Of a DNA stretch of 64,000 nt, positions 13,782-24,200 are shown one piece after another; the first letter of the stretch is position 1; every line of letters begins with the position of its first letter. Under the pieces are notes generated by a model. The model did not search any database, was not told the DNA's origin, and worked only from the letters and a program-made list of their open reading frames with translations. The position numbers were made by a program, and so were the translations under genes. The stretch spans positions 5,381,278-5,445,277 of the forward strand of contig JASKMD010000012.1 in assembly GCA_030144725.1 (NCBI GenBank), read 5' to 3'. This DNA comes from Haematococcus lacustris (lineage: Eukaryota; Chlorophyta; Chlorophyceae; Chlamydomonadales; Haematococcaceae).

Positions 13782-15810
13782 CTAGCTTCCACTGCCGCTC
13801 CTCTCCGCTAGACTGATCTTCGGAAACCCACGCCCGCTAACAAGCTGGCGCCAGGGCCGTGGCAGACCTTCCACCGACGTATCAAACCGCCATGTACCAG
13901 CGCCCGGTGCCCACAGACTGACCTCCAGGCGCCGAGCCCTTGGCGGTTGGAGGCGCAACTGCCGCAGCCCCTCATCCAGGTACCCCAAGTGGCTGCCAAG
14001 GCCGGTGATGTCCAGCTGCGTCATGGCCGGCATGCACCGCAGCAGCTCCAGCCACACCTCCACGCCAGGCGCCATGAGGCCACCTTGCAGGATCACCCTG
14101 CTGGCTGCCCTGCAGGCCGGAGCTAGCGCCCGCGCTGTGTGGGGTGTGACCGAATGTAGGCCGGTGACCTTGACTATTGAGGTTGCATGGAATATAGGCT
14201 GCAGCTGGGCCAGCAGCGCCTCCACCACTGCCAGCTGCACATCGCCATCTGTGCAGCTGGCGTCAGGGGCGGTGGGGCACCGCAACGTGAGGCTGCTGAT
14301 GGTGACAGGCACAGTACACCGGCTGGCCAAGTTCTCCAAGGCTGCTTTGGCCAAGTCGAGGTCAAGATGGTTTGCGTCCACCAGCAGCTCAGGAATGTGC
14401 AACGGGTGGGTGAGGGCGTGCAGGGGCAGGTGGGCCAGGTTGTCCAATATGTCTGGTATAAAAATACCATTTCGGTCCAGGTGACGCCAGCTGCAGGCTG
14501 AGTCGGCATAACTGCGCTGGAGCCGTGACTGAAGCAATGGCGTGATGTGGGTGAGCTGTGTGATGGCCAGCAGTGACTCCATGTCCTGAGGTTCGAGGAT
14601 GAGGAGGGGCAGCCGCAGGGATTGCAGGCAAGGCAGGGACTGCACCAGCTGTGGCAGGCCAGAGAAGTCCAAGTCGTACTCTTGATCCTCCTCCTCCTCA
14701 TTACCATCATCATTTCTATCATCATATGGTTCCATGCCGCACACATCCCTTGGGGGAGGCAAGGGGACAGGCATGGTGAGGTGTAGCACCTGCAGCTGGC
14801 CCATCCCTTGCAAGAGGGGCAGGCAGTCCTCTGCTGACTCATAGCCATCTGGCAGGGCCAGGGTGAGGTGGGTGAGGTGCAGGGCCAGCGGCCGCAGGCT
14901 GGGTGGAGGCATCGCTCGCCACCAAACGTCCAGGCTGAGCTTCTGCAGCCTGCAGCCTCTGAATACATTGCCCAGGGGCACGACCGCCACACCCTCGCGT
15001 TCGTGAGGTTCTTTCATTTTGCACTGGCTGACATGCAGCTGCTGTAGGCCCAGCTTGCGGCACACATCCACCAGACCCGCCAGGGAGCCTGACCCGAGCA
15101 CGAACTCTGATACGCTGAGGGCTGTGAGGCTGGGGCAGCACTTACGCAGCAGCCGTGTGCGGCTCTTAGGCCAGCTCAGGTGTTGTGTGGGGGTGTGCTC
15201 ATGCGTCTCACTTTCCAAGCTCAGCCGCTGGATTGCTGGGCAAGGGGACAAGAGCTTCAGCACCTCAGTGATGCAGCCATTGTCATACTCGCCGCCATCC
15301 CCACCATCCTCAGGATACAGAGACTGATAGTAATCCAGCGTCACCTGCATGGGCACAGGCAGCTTACAATCAGGGTCTTGCAGCTGCCTCATAATTTGGG
15401 GTGGATGCACAGCAGCAGGTCAGCTAAGTGCTAGTGAGTGCCATGGCTTAATGTGTATCAACTGCGGCCTGCCTCGTGTGCAAGCATGCGTATAATTCGT
15501 GGGGCCTCCTCACCTCTAGCTTCGACTGCCTCGTCCGCAGCGCCCGGACGAGCTTACTGCTAAGGATGGGTCGACCGACGTTGGGGTGTTGGTCTTCGTT
15601 CAACCTGACGCTTAGTCGAGGCCAATGCGCGAGCACGGCATTCTCAAGAGCCTTGCAGCATTCCTGTAAGCTGGTGCTGCAATAACGGTGGTGGTGTTCT
15701 TCCTGGCTGACACGCGCGACAATTTTGCCGAGGAGTTCCGCGGGTAAACTCAGCAAACGGCAATTGGACTCTGACGCTGTCGCGCTTTTAGCCTCGCCAG
15801 CTGTGCTCAT
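13782..15810 (-). CDS. F-box-like protein with leucine-rich repeats
   Basis: Exon 1 (15810-15514) encodes 99 residues with an F-box-like segment, LLSLPAELLGKIVARV, and ends in SKLE. Exon 2 (15344-13782) resumes with VTLDYYQSLYPED, giving about 619 residues. Many irregular leucine-rich strands follow, such as LQQLHVSQCKM, LQKLSLDVWW, LTHLTLALPDGY, LQVLHLTMPVPL and LQSLRLPLL. An acidic loop (NDDGNEEEEDQE) interrupts them. The layout suits a substrate adaptor of an SCF ubiquitin ligase; such F-box/LRR genes are abundant in volvocalean algae. The F-box match is weak in its second half, so the adaptor role is inferred. The acceptor at 15344 was chosen because it restores the phase. Confidence 0.75.
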
Positions 15811-15866
15811 ACTGGCTTTTGGAAGAGTGCCGTGTGCCTCGCTGCTTAGAATGGAGGAAATGGCAA

Positions 15867-16878
15867 CTTGAGATGTGTGAAGTCTTCATTCGCAATGTTC
15901 ATTCGCAATGTTCAAAATTCATCTTCCTCAAAGTCTTCATTCATCTTCACATCCTTTCTATCTCAGCCAACAAAACTCATTCAATAAGGAACAACATGTT
16001 GGACTGTGGGTAATCTCACTCAGCTACTACAAACATGTTGTAGCATCCTCGGTCGCACCCTTGATGACTACCAACCCCACACCGGTGGCACTCTTTCTTG
16101 GGGCTATTCCCCCATGACCACTGGGCACCTCATCAAAACTAACAGCTTAATGCTTTGTAAGGCTAACAGCCTGTGTAAACTACTAGGGCCTATGCATTGT
16201 TGCGGGCCCGGCCATCAATGCCTCGCCGGTACTCAGCAGCCCGGTGCAGCCTCTGCCTGATCTTAGGCAGCCGGTCATTGACCCGCTTGTAGCCCTGCAG
16301 GTACTCCTTGCCAACGGGGGGCAGGGCCTTCAAGTCAGTCCAGCTGCACAGCTCCAGGGGGCGCTGCATGCTCTCACCAATGCGCTGGAAGTTGAAGCAG
16401 GCGTTGGTGTCCCGGTCCAGCCACCTGCCCCATGAAGGGGCCTGGGGTGGTGGCACTGGGCCAGGTGGGGCCTGGGCAGGGGGCTGGTCCTGAGCTGGTG
16501 GGGGTGGCTCCTGGGCTGGGGGAGGGGGTGGGGGCTCCTGGGCTGGGGGAGGGGCAAGGGGGTCATGGGCAGGGGCAGGGGGGTCCTGGGCAGGGGGAGG
16601 GTCTTGGGCAGGTGGGTGCTGAGCTTGGGGAGGGGGAGGGGGGTTGGGCGGCACCTCATGGCACCACTTCAGGCCCCGCACATCCTTAGAATGCTGCAGG
16701 CTCCATGCTGTTCTGCAGCTGGCTGTACTGGATGAACCGCTGCCACTGGGGCAGGCTGTCTGCCTCAAGCTGGGCCCTTGTCAGGTCCGTCATGCCCAGG
16801 TCAGCCAGGACGCCATGCAGCACCCTGAAGGAAAAGTTTTACGTGTGACATCTTGAGAGGTGTGAAGTCTTCATTCGC
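15867..16878. repeat. 27-bp direct repeats bracketing a Fanzor fragment
   Basis: A 27-base sequence containing gtgtgaagtcttcattcgc occurs at 15867-15893 and again at 16852-16878 with one difference. Fanzor fragment A lies between them. It may be a long target-site duplication or a local duplication. Confidence 0.6.
15969..16768 (-). pseudogene. Fanzor/TnpB-like RuvC nuclease fragment, copy A (subfamily 1)
   Basis: The C-terminal coding part reads to a stop at 16190-16192. It has VRGLKWC, a long Pro-rich insert, then RWLDRDTNACFNFQRIGES, the RuvC-III type RD-x-NA-x-x-N signature shared by TnpB and Fanzor proteins, and QRPLELC, GKEYLQGYKR. The last Asp of the RuvC triad is kept. Everything N-terminal to VRGLKWC is lost or scrambled. 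The 221 bases 3' of the stop (15969-16189) are the conserved block shared by all subfamily-1 copies. Confidence 0.7.
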
Positions 16879-17009
16879 GATCTTCCTTTCTTTTTTCTAT
16901 CTCGGCCCTCATGCCAGGCCCTCGGCCCTCATGCCAGGGTACCCTTTGCCTAGGGCCAGTGACCTTGCTCGGCTACACTGGGCGCAATGGGGCCTCCCCT
17001 GACTGCTGG

Positions 17010-17430
17010 ACATTGAGGACTGAATTCAGCCCCTGTCCACCCATCTGCCAAGGTCCCCAGGGATGTTCTGGTTCACCCTAAGGCACCACATGAGGTCCTG
17101 CATAGGCGTTTCAAAAGAGCTGGCTCCAGGCTGACCTGCTCGGGGCGTCCAGCCTGCAGGCCTTGTGAGCTTGCTGCAGTAGAGCCGCATCTCGCAGGGC
17201 TACGGGCTTCTCACAACTGAGCTAACTCGGCTGGTGCTGAACTCATCCACTGTCACCACCACGCCACGCTGCCCATCTGTGAAGTTGCCGCTGTTGGGTC
17301 TCTTCACCACCTTGCGGCATGCCTGCAGCACGGCATAGGCCCCCCACCCACTTTGCCGGCCATCTCCAACGTTGCCAAAGTACACTGCCATTTGCATGGC
17401 ACACAGAACACATATTCTGCATGGCGATCA
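17010..17430 (-). pseudogene. Decayed Fanzor-like relic (subfamily 2)
   Basis: Minus-strand reading gives VYFGNVGDGRQSGWGAYAVL, ACRKVVKRPNSG and VVTVDEFSTSRVSS, matching the middle of the copies at 26390 and 46346, including the Asp-Glu of the second RuvC motif. Downstream the reading frame is broken and the RuvC-III part is missing. It sits directly beside copy A and the solo block at 17505. Confidence 0.6.
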
Positions 17431-17504
17431 CATGGTCACGTCGTCACATGGGAAGCCAATTTTAGACTCTGGCCCTGCCCCTCCCCCCACATCATTGGCA
17501 GAAC

Positions 17505-17748
17505 AACAAAACTCATTCAACAAGGAACAACATGTTGGACTGTGGGTAATCTCACTCAACTACTACAAACATGTTGTAGCATCCTCGGTCGCACCCTTGA
17601 TGACTACCAACCCCACACCGGTGGCACTCTTTCCTGGGGCTAATCCCCCTTGACCACTGGGCACCTCATCAAGACCAACAGCTTAATGCTTTGTAAGGCG
17701 AACAGCCTGTGTAAACTACTAGCTGCATTGTTGCGGGCCCGGCCATCA
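17505..17748 (-). mobile_element. Solo 3' conserved block of subfamily-1 Fanzor element
   Basis: It starts aacaaaactcattcaacaag and runs colinear with the block 3' of copies A, C, D and E up to ggcccggccatca, just inside the coding end, where similarity stops. The nuclease gene itself is absent. The block contains the short inverted words acaacatgttg and catgttgta. As an independently conserved, gene-less unit it is a candidate guide-RNA region or element terminus. Confidence 0.65.
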
Positions 17749-18159
17749 TTAACAGGCCCACCTACCTGCAGAGGTTGGAGCTTGATGCTGCATATTGCGG
17801 TGGGCCTGGGTCAGGCCACTGTCAGCTTGCACCTAGAGAAGCTGTCTAGTATGCCATCCTCATCCCACACCCCTGAGGCCGGGACGACTTGCTGGGTGAC
17901 GTCATACCCATCTTGCTTGCCTGGGTTGAACTGGCTCAGCCGGGCCCTTGCCTATGTCAGCTGGTGAGCGCTTGATGTTGCTGCTGCTACTGCTGCTGCC
18001 AGAGGGGCCTGCTGCTGTGCTGCTGCTGCTGCCAGAGGGGCCTACTGCTGGGCTGCTGCTGCTGCTGCTGCCAGATGGCCTTGGCGACATGGATCTTTAC
18101 AAACCCTCCCTGCTCTATCCGCTTCTGCAGCTTTCCCTATCCGCGAGCGTGCAGGTGTA
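17749..18159 (-). other. Probable remnant of an element 5' region
   Basis: Minus-strand reading gives GFVKIHVAKAIWQQQQQP, then repeated SSRPLW-Gln units, with several stops after that. The repeated PLWQQQ units are 48-51 bp long in DNA. I suspect N-terminal debris of a Fanzor-like copy because of its position, but no conserved motif proves it. Confidence 0.25.
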
Positions 18160-18627
18160 AGGTGCTGCGTGAAGCAGAGGTAGCTGATGGTGGGCGGGTG
18201 GGTAGCAGCCTGGTGGAGCGGAGGGGTCTACGGGGGTGGTGAGGAGCGTGTGCACATGCTTGGCTGCAGGCTCCTGTCATGCTGGCTGCACACCCCATCT
18301 GATTCCTTTCAGCCATGCCACCTAGGGGGCTGGCTCACATCTATTGAACTCCCTCCTTCTCTGTGTGCCCACATCTATAGATAGTGTACTGATACCGCTT
18401 CACCGCTGCCTCTCACCCAATTGAACTAGACGTTTGAAGACGTATGGCTGGCTACACGACACGAGATATACGTGCAGGCTGTGTGAGGCAAACTTTTGTG
18501 TGCTAGCCGCTCGCGAACAGGCAGCACGATTCAAATCAAAAAGTAAACAGTTAGTTCACCACCCCAGGTATTAAAGCTCGCGTCTACCCTTTCTGAGCCA
18601 ACATCAAGTCAGTTCTCAGTCCGCTGT
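18160..18627. other. Promoter region of the SBNO gene
   Basis: Lower-GC stretch upstream of the SBNO start codon at 18628. No TATA box or known motif stands out. Confidence 0.4.
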
Positions 18628-20369
18628 ATGGCAGATGATGGAGAGTCTGGCGAGGGCCTGGCAGGCAAGTAAAGTCCAGGGTTTGCTTGGCTTAGTTCTC
18701 TCCTCCATTACGTGGATTTGTCCTGCTTGCAGAGCAAGCCAACCTGGAAGTGTTTAGCAGCTATCAGTGCACCTCCTCTGCAGCCAAGCTGGGTGGCATC
18801 ACACACCCGGGTGACGTGGCAGAATCCACCTCATTGAGGTCAGGGCCGCAGCACCCCTCTGCACCTCCCTGCCTCGCTGCCTACTTCTCTTATCAGCCCT
18901 GTCTTGATTCCTGGCTGCCTGCAGCTCCGTCCAGCTTCCAGCCAGCTCATACCCACTTTTGGATGCACTGCCACCAAGCCTGGTCGCTGGTGGGAAGCTC
19001 AGCGCACTGCAGCTGGAGGGCATCTTGTACGCAGCCACTAAGCACCAGCAGCTGCTGCCTGGCGGGAAGCGAGCTGGCTTCTTCATAGGTAGCCTGGGTG
19101 TGGTCATCTGATGAAAGCATTGCCACAGCACCTTGGCCCTCAACCTTGAGCCTTCATTGCAGTCGAACACTAATTGTGGACCACTACAAAGCAGTGTTTT
19201 TGTCTGTGTGGAGCATTGCCACAGCATGGTCAGCAGCACCTGTAGGCAGCAGCAGAAGCAGCAGAAGCAGCAGCAGCAGTACCAGCATTGCGAGCAAAAG
19301 CACATGCAGAGGCTGGTGCAGCATGCCATGCAGCTCTTGCCATTCTGCAACGGCCAGATCAGATCATCATAGCAAAGCAAAGATTGGGCATGGGATTGCT
19401 TGAGGTTGAGCACCATGGCTGTGAGCGCAAGCACTGCATGGCGCTCAGCAAAGGCAGCTTCAGGGTTTCACCACAGCCAGCTACTGTTAAAGTGTGACAA
19501 CACACTGATTGTCTCCTGGACGAGTCCGGTACCTGGCTTTGTGGGTTAGTTAAGGAGACAGGCATGCTGGCAGCCTGGCTGGTCTTTAGCCAGTCAGGCA
19601 GTCAGCCAGACTAGCAGGCAAACAGTCGGTCTGTCTGTCAGGCAGTTGGGCAGTCGGGCGGTCAGCTTTTATACATGCATCATTTGCAGTCAGAACGCAG
19701 TGGTGGTGGTGCATGAGTCAGCTCATCAGCCAGTCTTGGCTAGGGCAGGTCAGGCCAGGCCAGGTCAGGTCAGGTCAGGTCAGGTCAGGCCAGGTCAGGT
19801 CAGGTCAGGTCAGGTCAGGTCAGGCCAGGTCAGGTCAGGTCAGGTCAGGTCAGGTCAGGCCAGGTCAGGTCAGGTCAGGTCAGGTCAGGTCAGGTCAGGT
19901 CAGGTCAGGTCAGGTCAGGTCAGGTCAGGTCAGGTCAGGTCAGGTCAGGTCAGGTCAGGTCAGGTCAGGTCAGGTCAGGTCAGGTCAGGTCAGGTCAGGT
20001 CAGGTCAGGTCAGGTCAGGTCAGGCCAGGCCAGGTCAGGTCAGGTCAGGTCAGGTCAGGTCAGGTCAGGTCAGGTCAGGCGAACAGGATGTGAAGCAATA
20101 GATATAGCGCCTGGCTCACCCTTGAGCCACTGGCTGGCCGCAGGGGACGGGGCAGGGGTGGGCAAGGGGCGCCAGATTGCCGGCATCATCCTGGACAACT
20201 ACTGCCGCGGCCGCAGGTGTGGCCCTGACCCCCTGGCCCTGACCCCCTGGCCCTGACCCCCTGGCCCTCTCTACCGCCGCTGCCGCTGCTACCGCTGCCA
20301 CTGCTGCCACTGCTTCTGCTGCCGCTGCTCCTGCTGCTGCTGCTCCTGCGGCTGCTGCCCCTGCTACCC

Positions 20370-20403
<34 letters not shown>

Positions 20404-21175
20404 CCCTGCTACCCCTGCTGCTGCTCCTGTTGCTGCTGCTGCTGCTGCCCCTGCTACCCCTGCTGCTGCTCCTGTTGCTGCTGCTGCTGCCCCTGCTACC
20501 CCTGCTGCTGCTGCTGCTGCTGCTGCTCCGGCTGCTGCTCCTGGCAGCACAGCTGGTGACCAGGTCAGCCAGCTAGCATGCACCCAATGCTGCTTGACCT
20601 GGTCGACCCCCTGGCCCTGACCCCCTGGCCCTGACCCCCTGGTCCTGACCCCCTGGCCCTCTGCACTGCTGCTGCTGCTGCCTGACCTGGGTGACGGTGC
20701 AGGAAGGCGGCCTGGTTCTCCCTCAGTTCTGACCTCTGCCTGGACGCTCAGCGCGATCTGAGTGGGTGCTGACCCTGACCACTGCTCCAACCACCTGCCG
20801 GCTTCCAGCTTCCAGCTCTCAGCTAAGCACCACCCACACTGCCGCCACCGCCACCATGATCATCACCTGCCATCTCCACCATGACTAAACATTGACTATG
20901 ACTATGACTAGCACCAGCGGCATCCGCAGCACCAGCACCAGCGGCAGCAACACCAGCGGCATCAGCAGCAGCATCAGCAGCGGCATCATCAGCAGCAGCA
21001 GCTGCAGTGGCAGGTCTGGTTGGCCGATCTCCGACCTCTCTCCCTTCACCACCAGCAGCAGCAGCAGCAGCAGCCCTCCGGTGTGATTCCCGGGGCCAAG
21101 GAGTGTTGAGTGGCAGGTCTGGGTGTCTCCGACCTCTCTCCATTCACCACCACCACCACTCACCACCACCACCAC

Positions 21176-21210
<35 letters not shown>

Positions 21211-24200
21211 CCTCTGGTGTGGTTCCTTGAGGCCAAGGGGTGTTGACCTTGGCTTGTGGTGTGTTTGCAGGCGACCTGGGCGCCCACATCCCTGTGATCA
21301 ACAACGTGCAGACACTAGACAGGGAGACGCGCGCCCTGGGCCTTTCCCAGGACTTCCAGGAGGGCTGCCTGTTCCTCACCTACTCCTCCCTGGTGTCCTC
21401 TCTCAAGGTGGGCCCAAAGGGGCAGCAGGCAGCAGGGTGGTGGTCGAGATCGATCAGATATGCTGTGAGCAGGGAATTGCTGACTGACGTCTGGCCTTTG
21501 AGCGCTGTAAGATACTGCATACATCAGCCCTTGGGTCGCGGCAGCAGGCAGCCAGCAGCAGGTCGTGGCATCACAGGGCCGCTGCCGGCAGCCAGCCTGG
21601 CAGCAGGCAGCTGGAGGACAAACTGGGTACACCACGAACAGCTGGAGCTTTTGGCTTCAATGAGGGCCTTGAGCACTTGCACGAGGGCTACACAGCACCT
21701 TGGCCCTCAACCTTGAGCCTTCATTGCAGCAGTACCAGCATCAGCAGCTGTCTACACAGCAGCAAACAGCCTGGCAGCAGGCAGCAGGGTCGTGGCATCA
21801 TGGAGCGGCTGCCAACAGGCAGCCTGGCAGCAGGCAGCAGGGTCGTTGCAGCAGGCAGCTTGAGTACATACACATGTTTTTGAGCAGGGAGTTGCGAATC
21901 GACGTCAGGCCCTTACTGATCTCAAGCGCTGTAAGATACTGCATACTGCACACATCAGCCCTTACCACACTCTACCTCTCAGTCACCTCTGCCTTCTGCA
22001 TACCAGGCCCTTACCAAAACCCTTACCCAGGCTGTTACTCTTCCTCTCATTGGACCAGTGTTACCCAAAACGATAGACCGTACAATACGTTTCCTCATCA
22101 TTTCGTACTCCCGTAGCGTTGTATTTTGTATTCTCATGTTTTGAGAGGTCACGGGTTCAAATCCGTTAGCAGGCTCTGACTTTCAGTAGACCCTGCCCTC
22201 AGCAGACTCTGCAGCAGCCTCATCACGAGTCATGAGTGCCGTGCTGCTCCACCTTCCCACCCCTCCCACCTGCCACCACCTTCAACCCCAGGGGCGCAGC
22301 CGGCTGTCTCAGATCGTGGACTGGCTGGGCGGACCTGCCTTTGAGGGCCCACTCATTTTTGACGAGGTAAGATGTGATGGGGTAGGGTTTGGGGCACTAG
22401 GGTTTGATGCGTCTGGGTTTGATGCGTCAGGGTTTGATGCGTCAGGGTTTGATGCGTTAGGGTTTGATGCGTTAGGGTTTGGGGCACTAGGGTTTGATGC
22501 GTTATGGTTTTTATGCGTTAGGGTTTGGGGAGCTAGGGTTTGATGCGTCAGGGTTTCGTCATGAGCCTGGCTTGCTGCGCCCCCTGCAGTGCCACAAAGC
22601 CAAGAACTGGTCAGCTGGCGGCAAGGAGGGGGGGTCCAGCACCAAGGTGGCGGCAGCGGTGCTGGAGCTGCAGGAGCTCATGCCCAGGGCCAGGGTGCTC
22701 TACTGCTCTGCCACCGGGGTGTCTGAGGTCAGGGGGGGTGGGGGGGCTGGGCTGGGGTGGGGGGTGGGGGCGGAAGGGGCTGGGGGGACGGCTGGCTGGC
22801 TGCCTGGGTTGCTGGCTGCTTGGCTGCCCTCCTCGTGTTGGGACACACTGTGCGGGGTGGCGCCTTAGTGCTGCCTGACTGGCAGGCTGGTTTGCATCAG
22901 GAGGTGGGGGAAAGGCAGCGTGGGGCTGTTGGTCGCGGGGCGGGGGATTCTAGTGTGAGGGGAGGGATTCTAGGAATTCTAGGAATTCTAGTGTGGGGAG
23001 GGCTTTGGGTTTGAGATGAGTGTGAAGTACAGCCTCTGTGTGAAGTGAGTGGGGGGGCCCAGCCTGGCTCCTGCTGGCCCTACTGCCCCTGCCCCTGGCC
23101 GGCCCAACAAGCTGGCAGCGGCCCTGGCCCCCAGCACTGCCTGATGCCTGATGCCTCCTGCCTGCTGGCTGCTGGCTGCTGCAGGTGGGCAACATGGCAT
23201 ACCTCACCCGCCTGGGCCTGTGGGGTGAGGGCACGGCGTTCAGGGACTTTGCAGCCTTCCTGGACAGCATGAAGAAGCGCGGCGTCAGCTTCATGGAGAT
23301 GCTGGTGCGGCCCGGGGGGGGCAGGGAGGGGCAGGGGGGGCGGCAGGGGCGGAAGGGTCAATGGGAGGGTTGAGAGCGGCAGGGGTTGAGGGCGGCAGTG
23401 GGGTAGGCAGGGGCAGGGGCAGTGTGGTCAGGGGTAAGGTGACCCAGGTTCTTGCAGAAGTTGCTAGTCAGGCTGATGATGAGGTTGATGCTGTGTGTGG
23501 GTGGCAGGCCATGGAGATGAAGGCGGACGGCAAGTTTGTGGGGCGAGGCCTGAGCTTCAGGGACGCTGAGTTCTATGACATGGAGGCTGCCCTCACGCCT
23601 GACCAGGTGCGCCTGCCCACGTATAGCCTCTTCCTCCCTCACCAGTGCTGTGCTGGAGCCCTGGCCCTGACCAGCACCACCTCACGTGGGCTTGGGACGT
23701 GTGGAAGACTCGTAGACTGCTAGAGGCTCTTCCTCTCTCATCCCTGCTGTGCTGCCTTTTGGCCCTCACGCCCGACCAGGTGCGCGCCTGCACACACCCC
23801 ACACACAAGGCCAGCCGTGAGGCTGCAACTGCCCAGCCCTGCCACCACCACCGCCCTCGCTTCCACACACCAACAGGGCCCCCCCAACTCTAACCCCCCC
23901 ACACCAAGCCAGCCGGGAGGCTGCACTTCACAACCTACTGCCTCACTGCCACTGCCCGACCCCGGCCCCCACGGCGGCAGGAGTCCAGGTGGAATGGCTG
24001 GCGGGCTCCTGCTGACTTGGCCAGCCTGGGCACCTTCCCTGCCGCCCCGTGCCCCTGCTGCCCCGCCTGGCCCCCAGCCCCCTCTTAACCCCATGCTCCA
24101 GGCCTCCAGGCCCACCCCCCCTGCCCCCTGTGTGCCCAGGCAGCCATGTACGACAGGTCAGTGGCTGTGTGGCGGCGGCTGAGGCAGTGCCTGGAGCACG

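Noticed and set aside
19646..20101. Long open frames of repeated GQVRS units
   Set aside because: They are translations of the AGGTC microsatellite; all frames are open because the unit contains no stop.
22140..22180. tRNA gene from the GGTTCAAATCC T-arm
   Set aside because: No acceptor, D or anticodon arm can be folded upstream.
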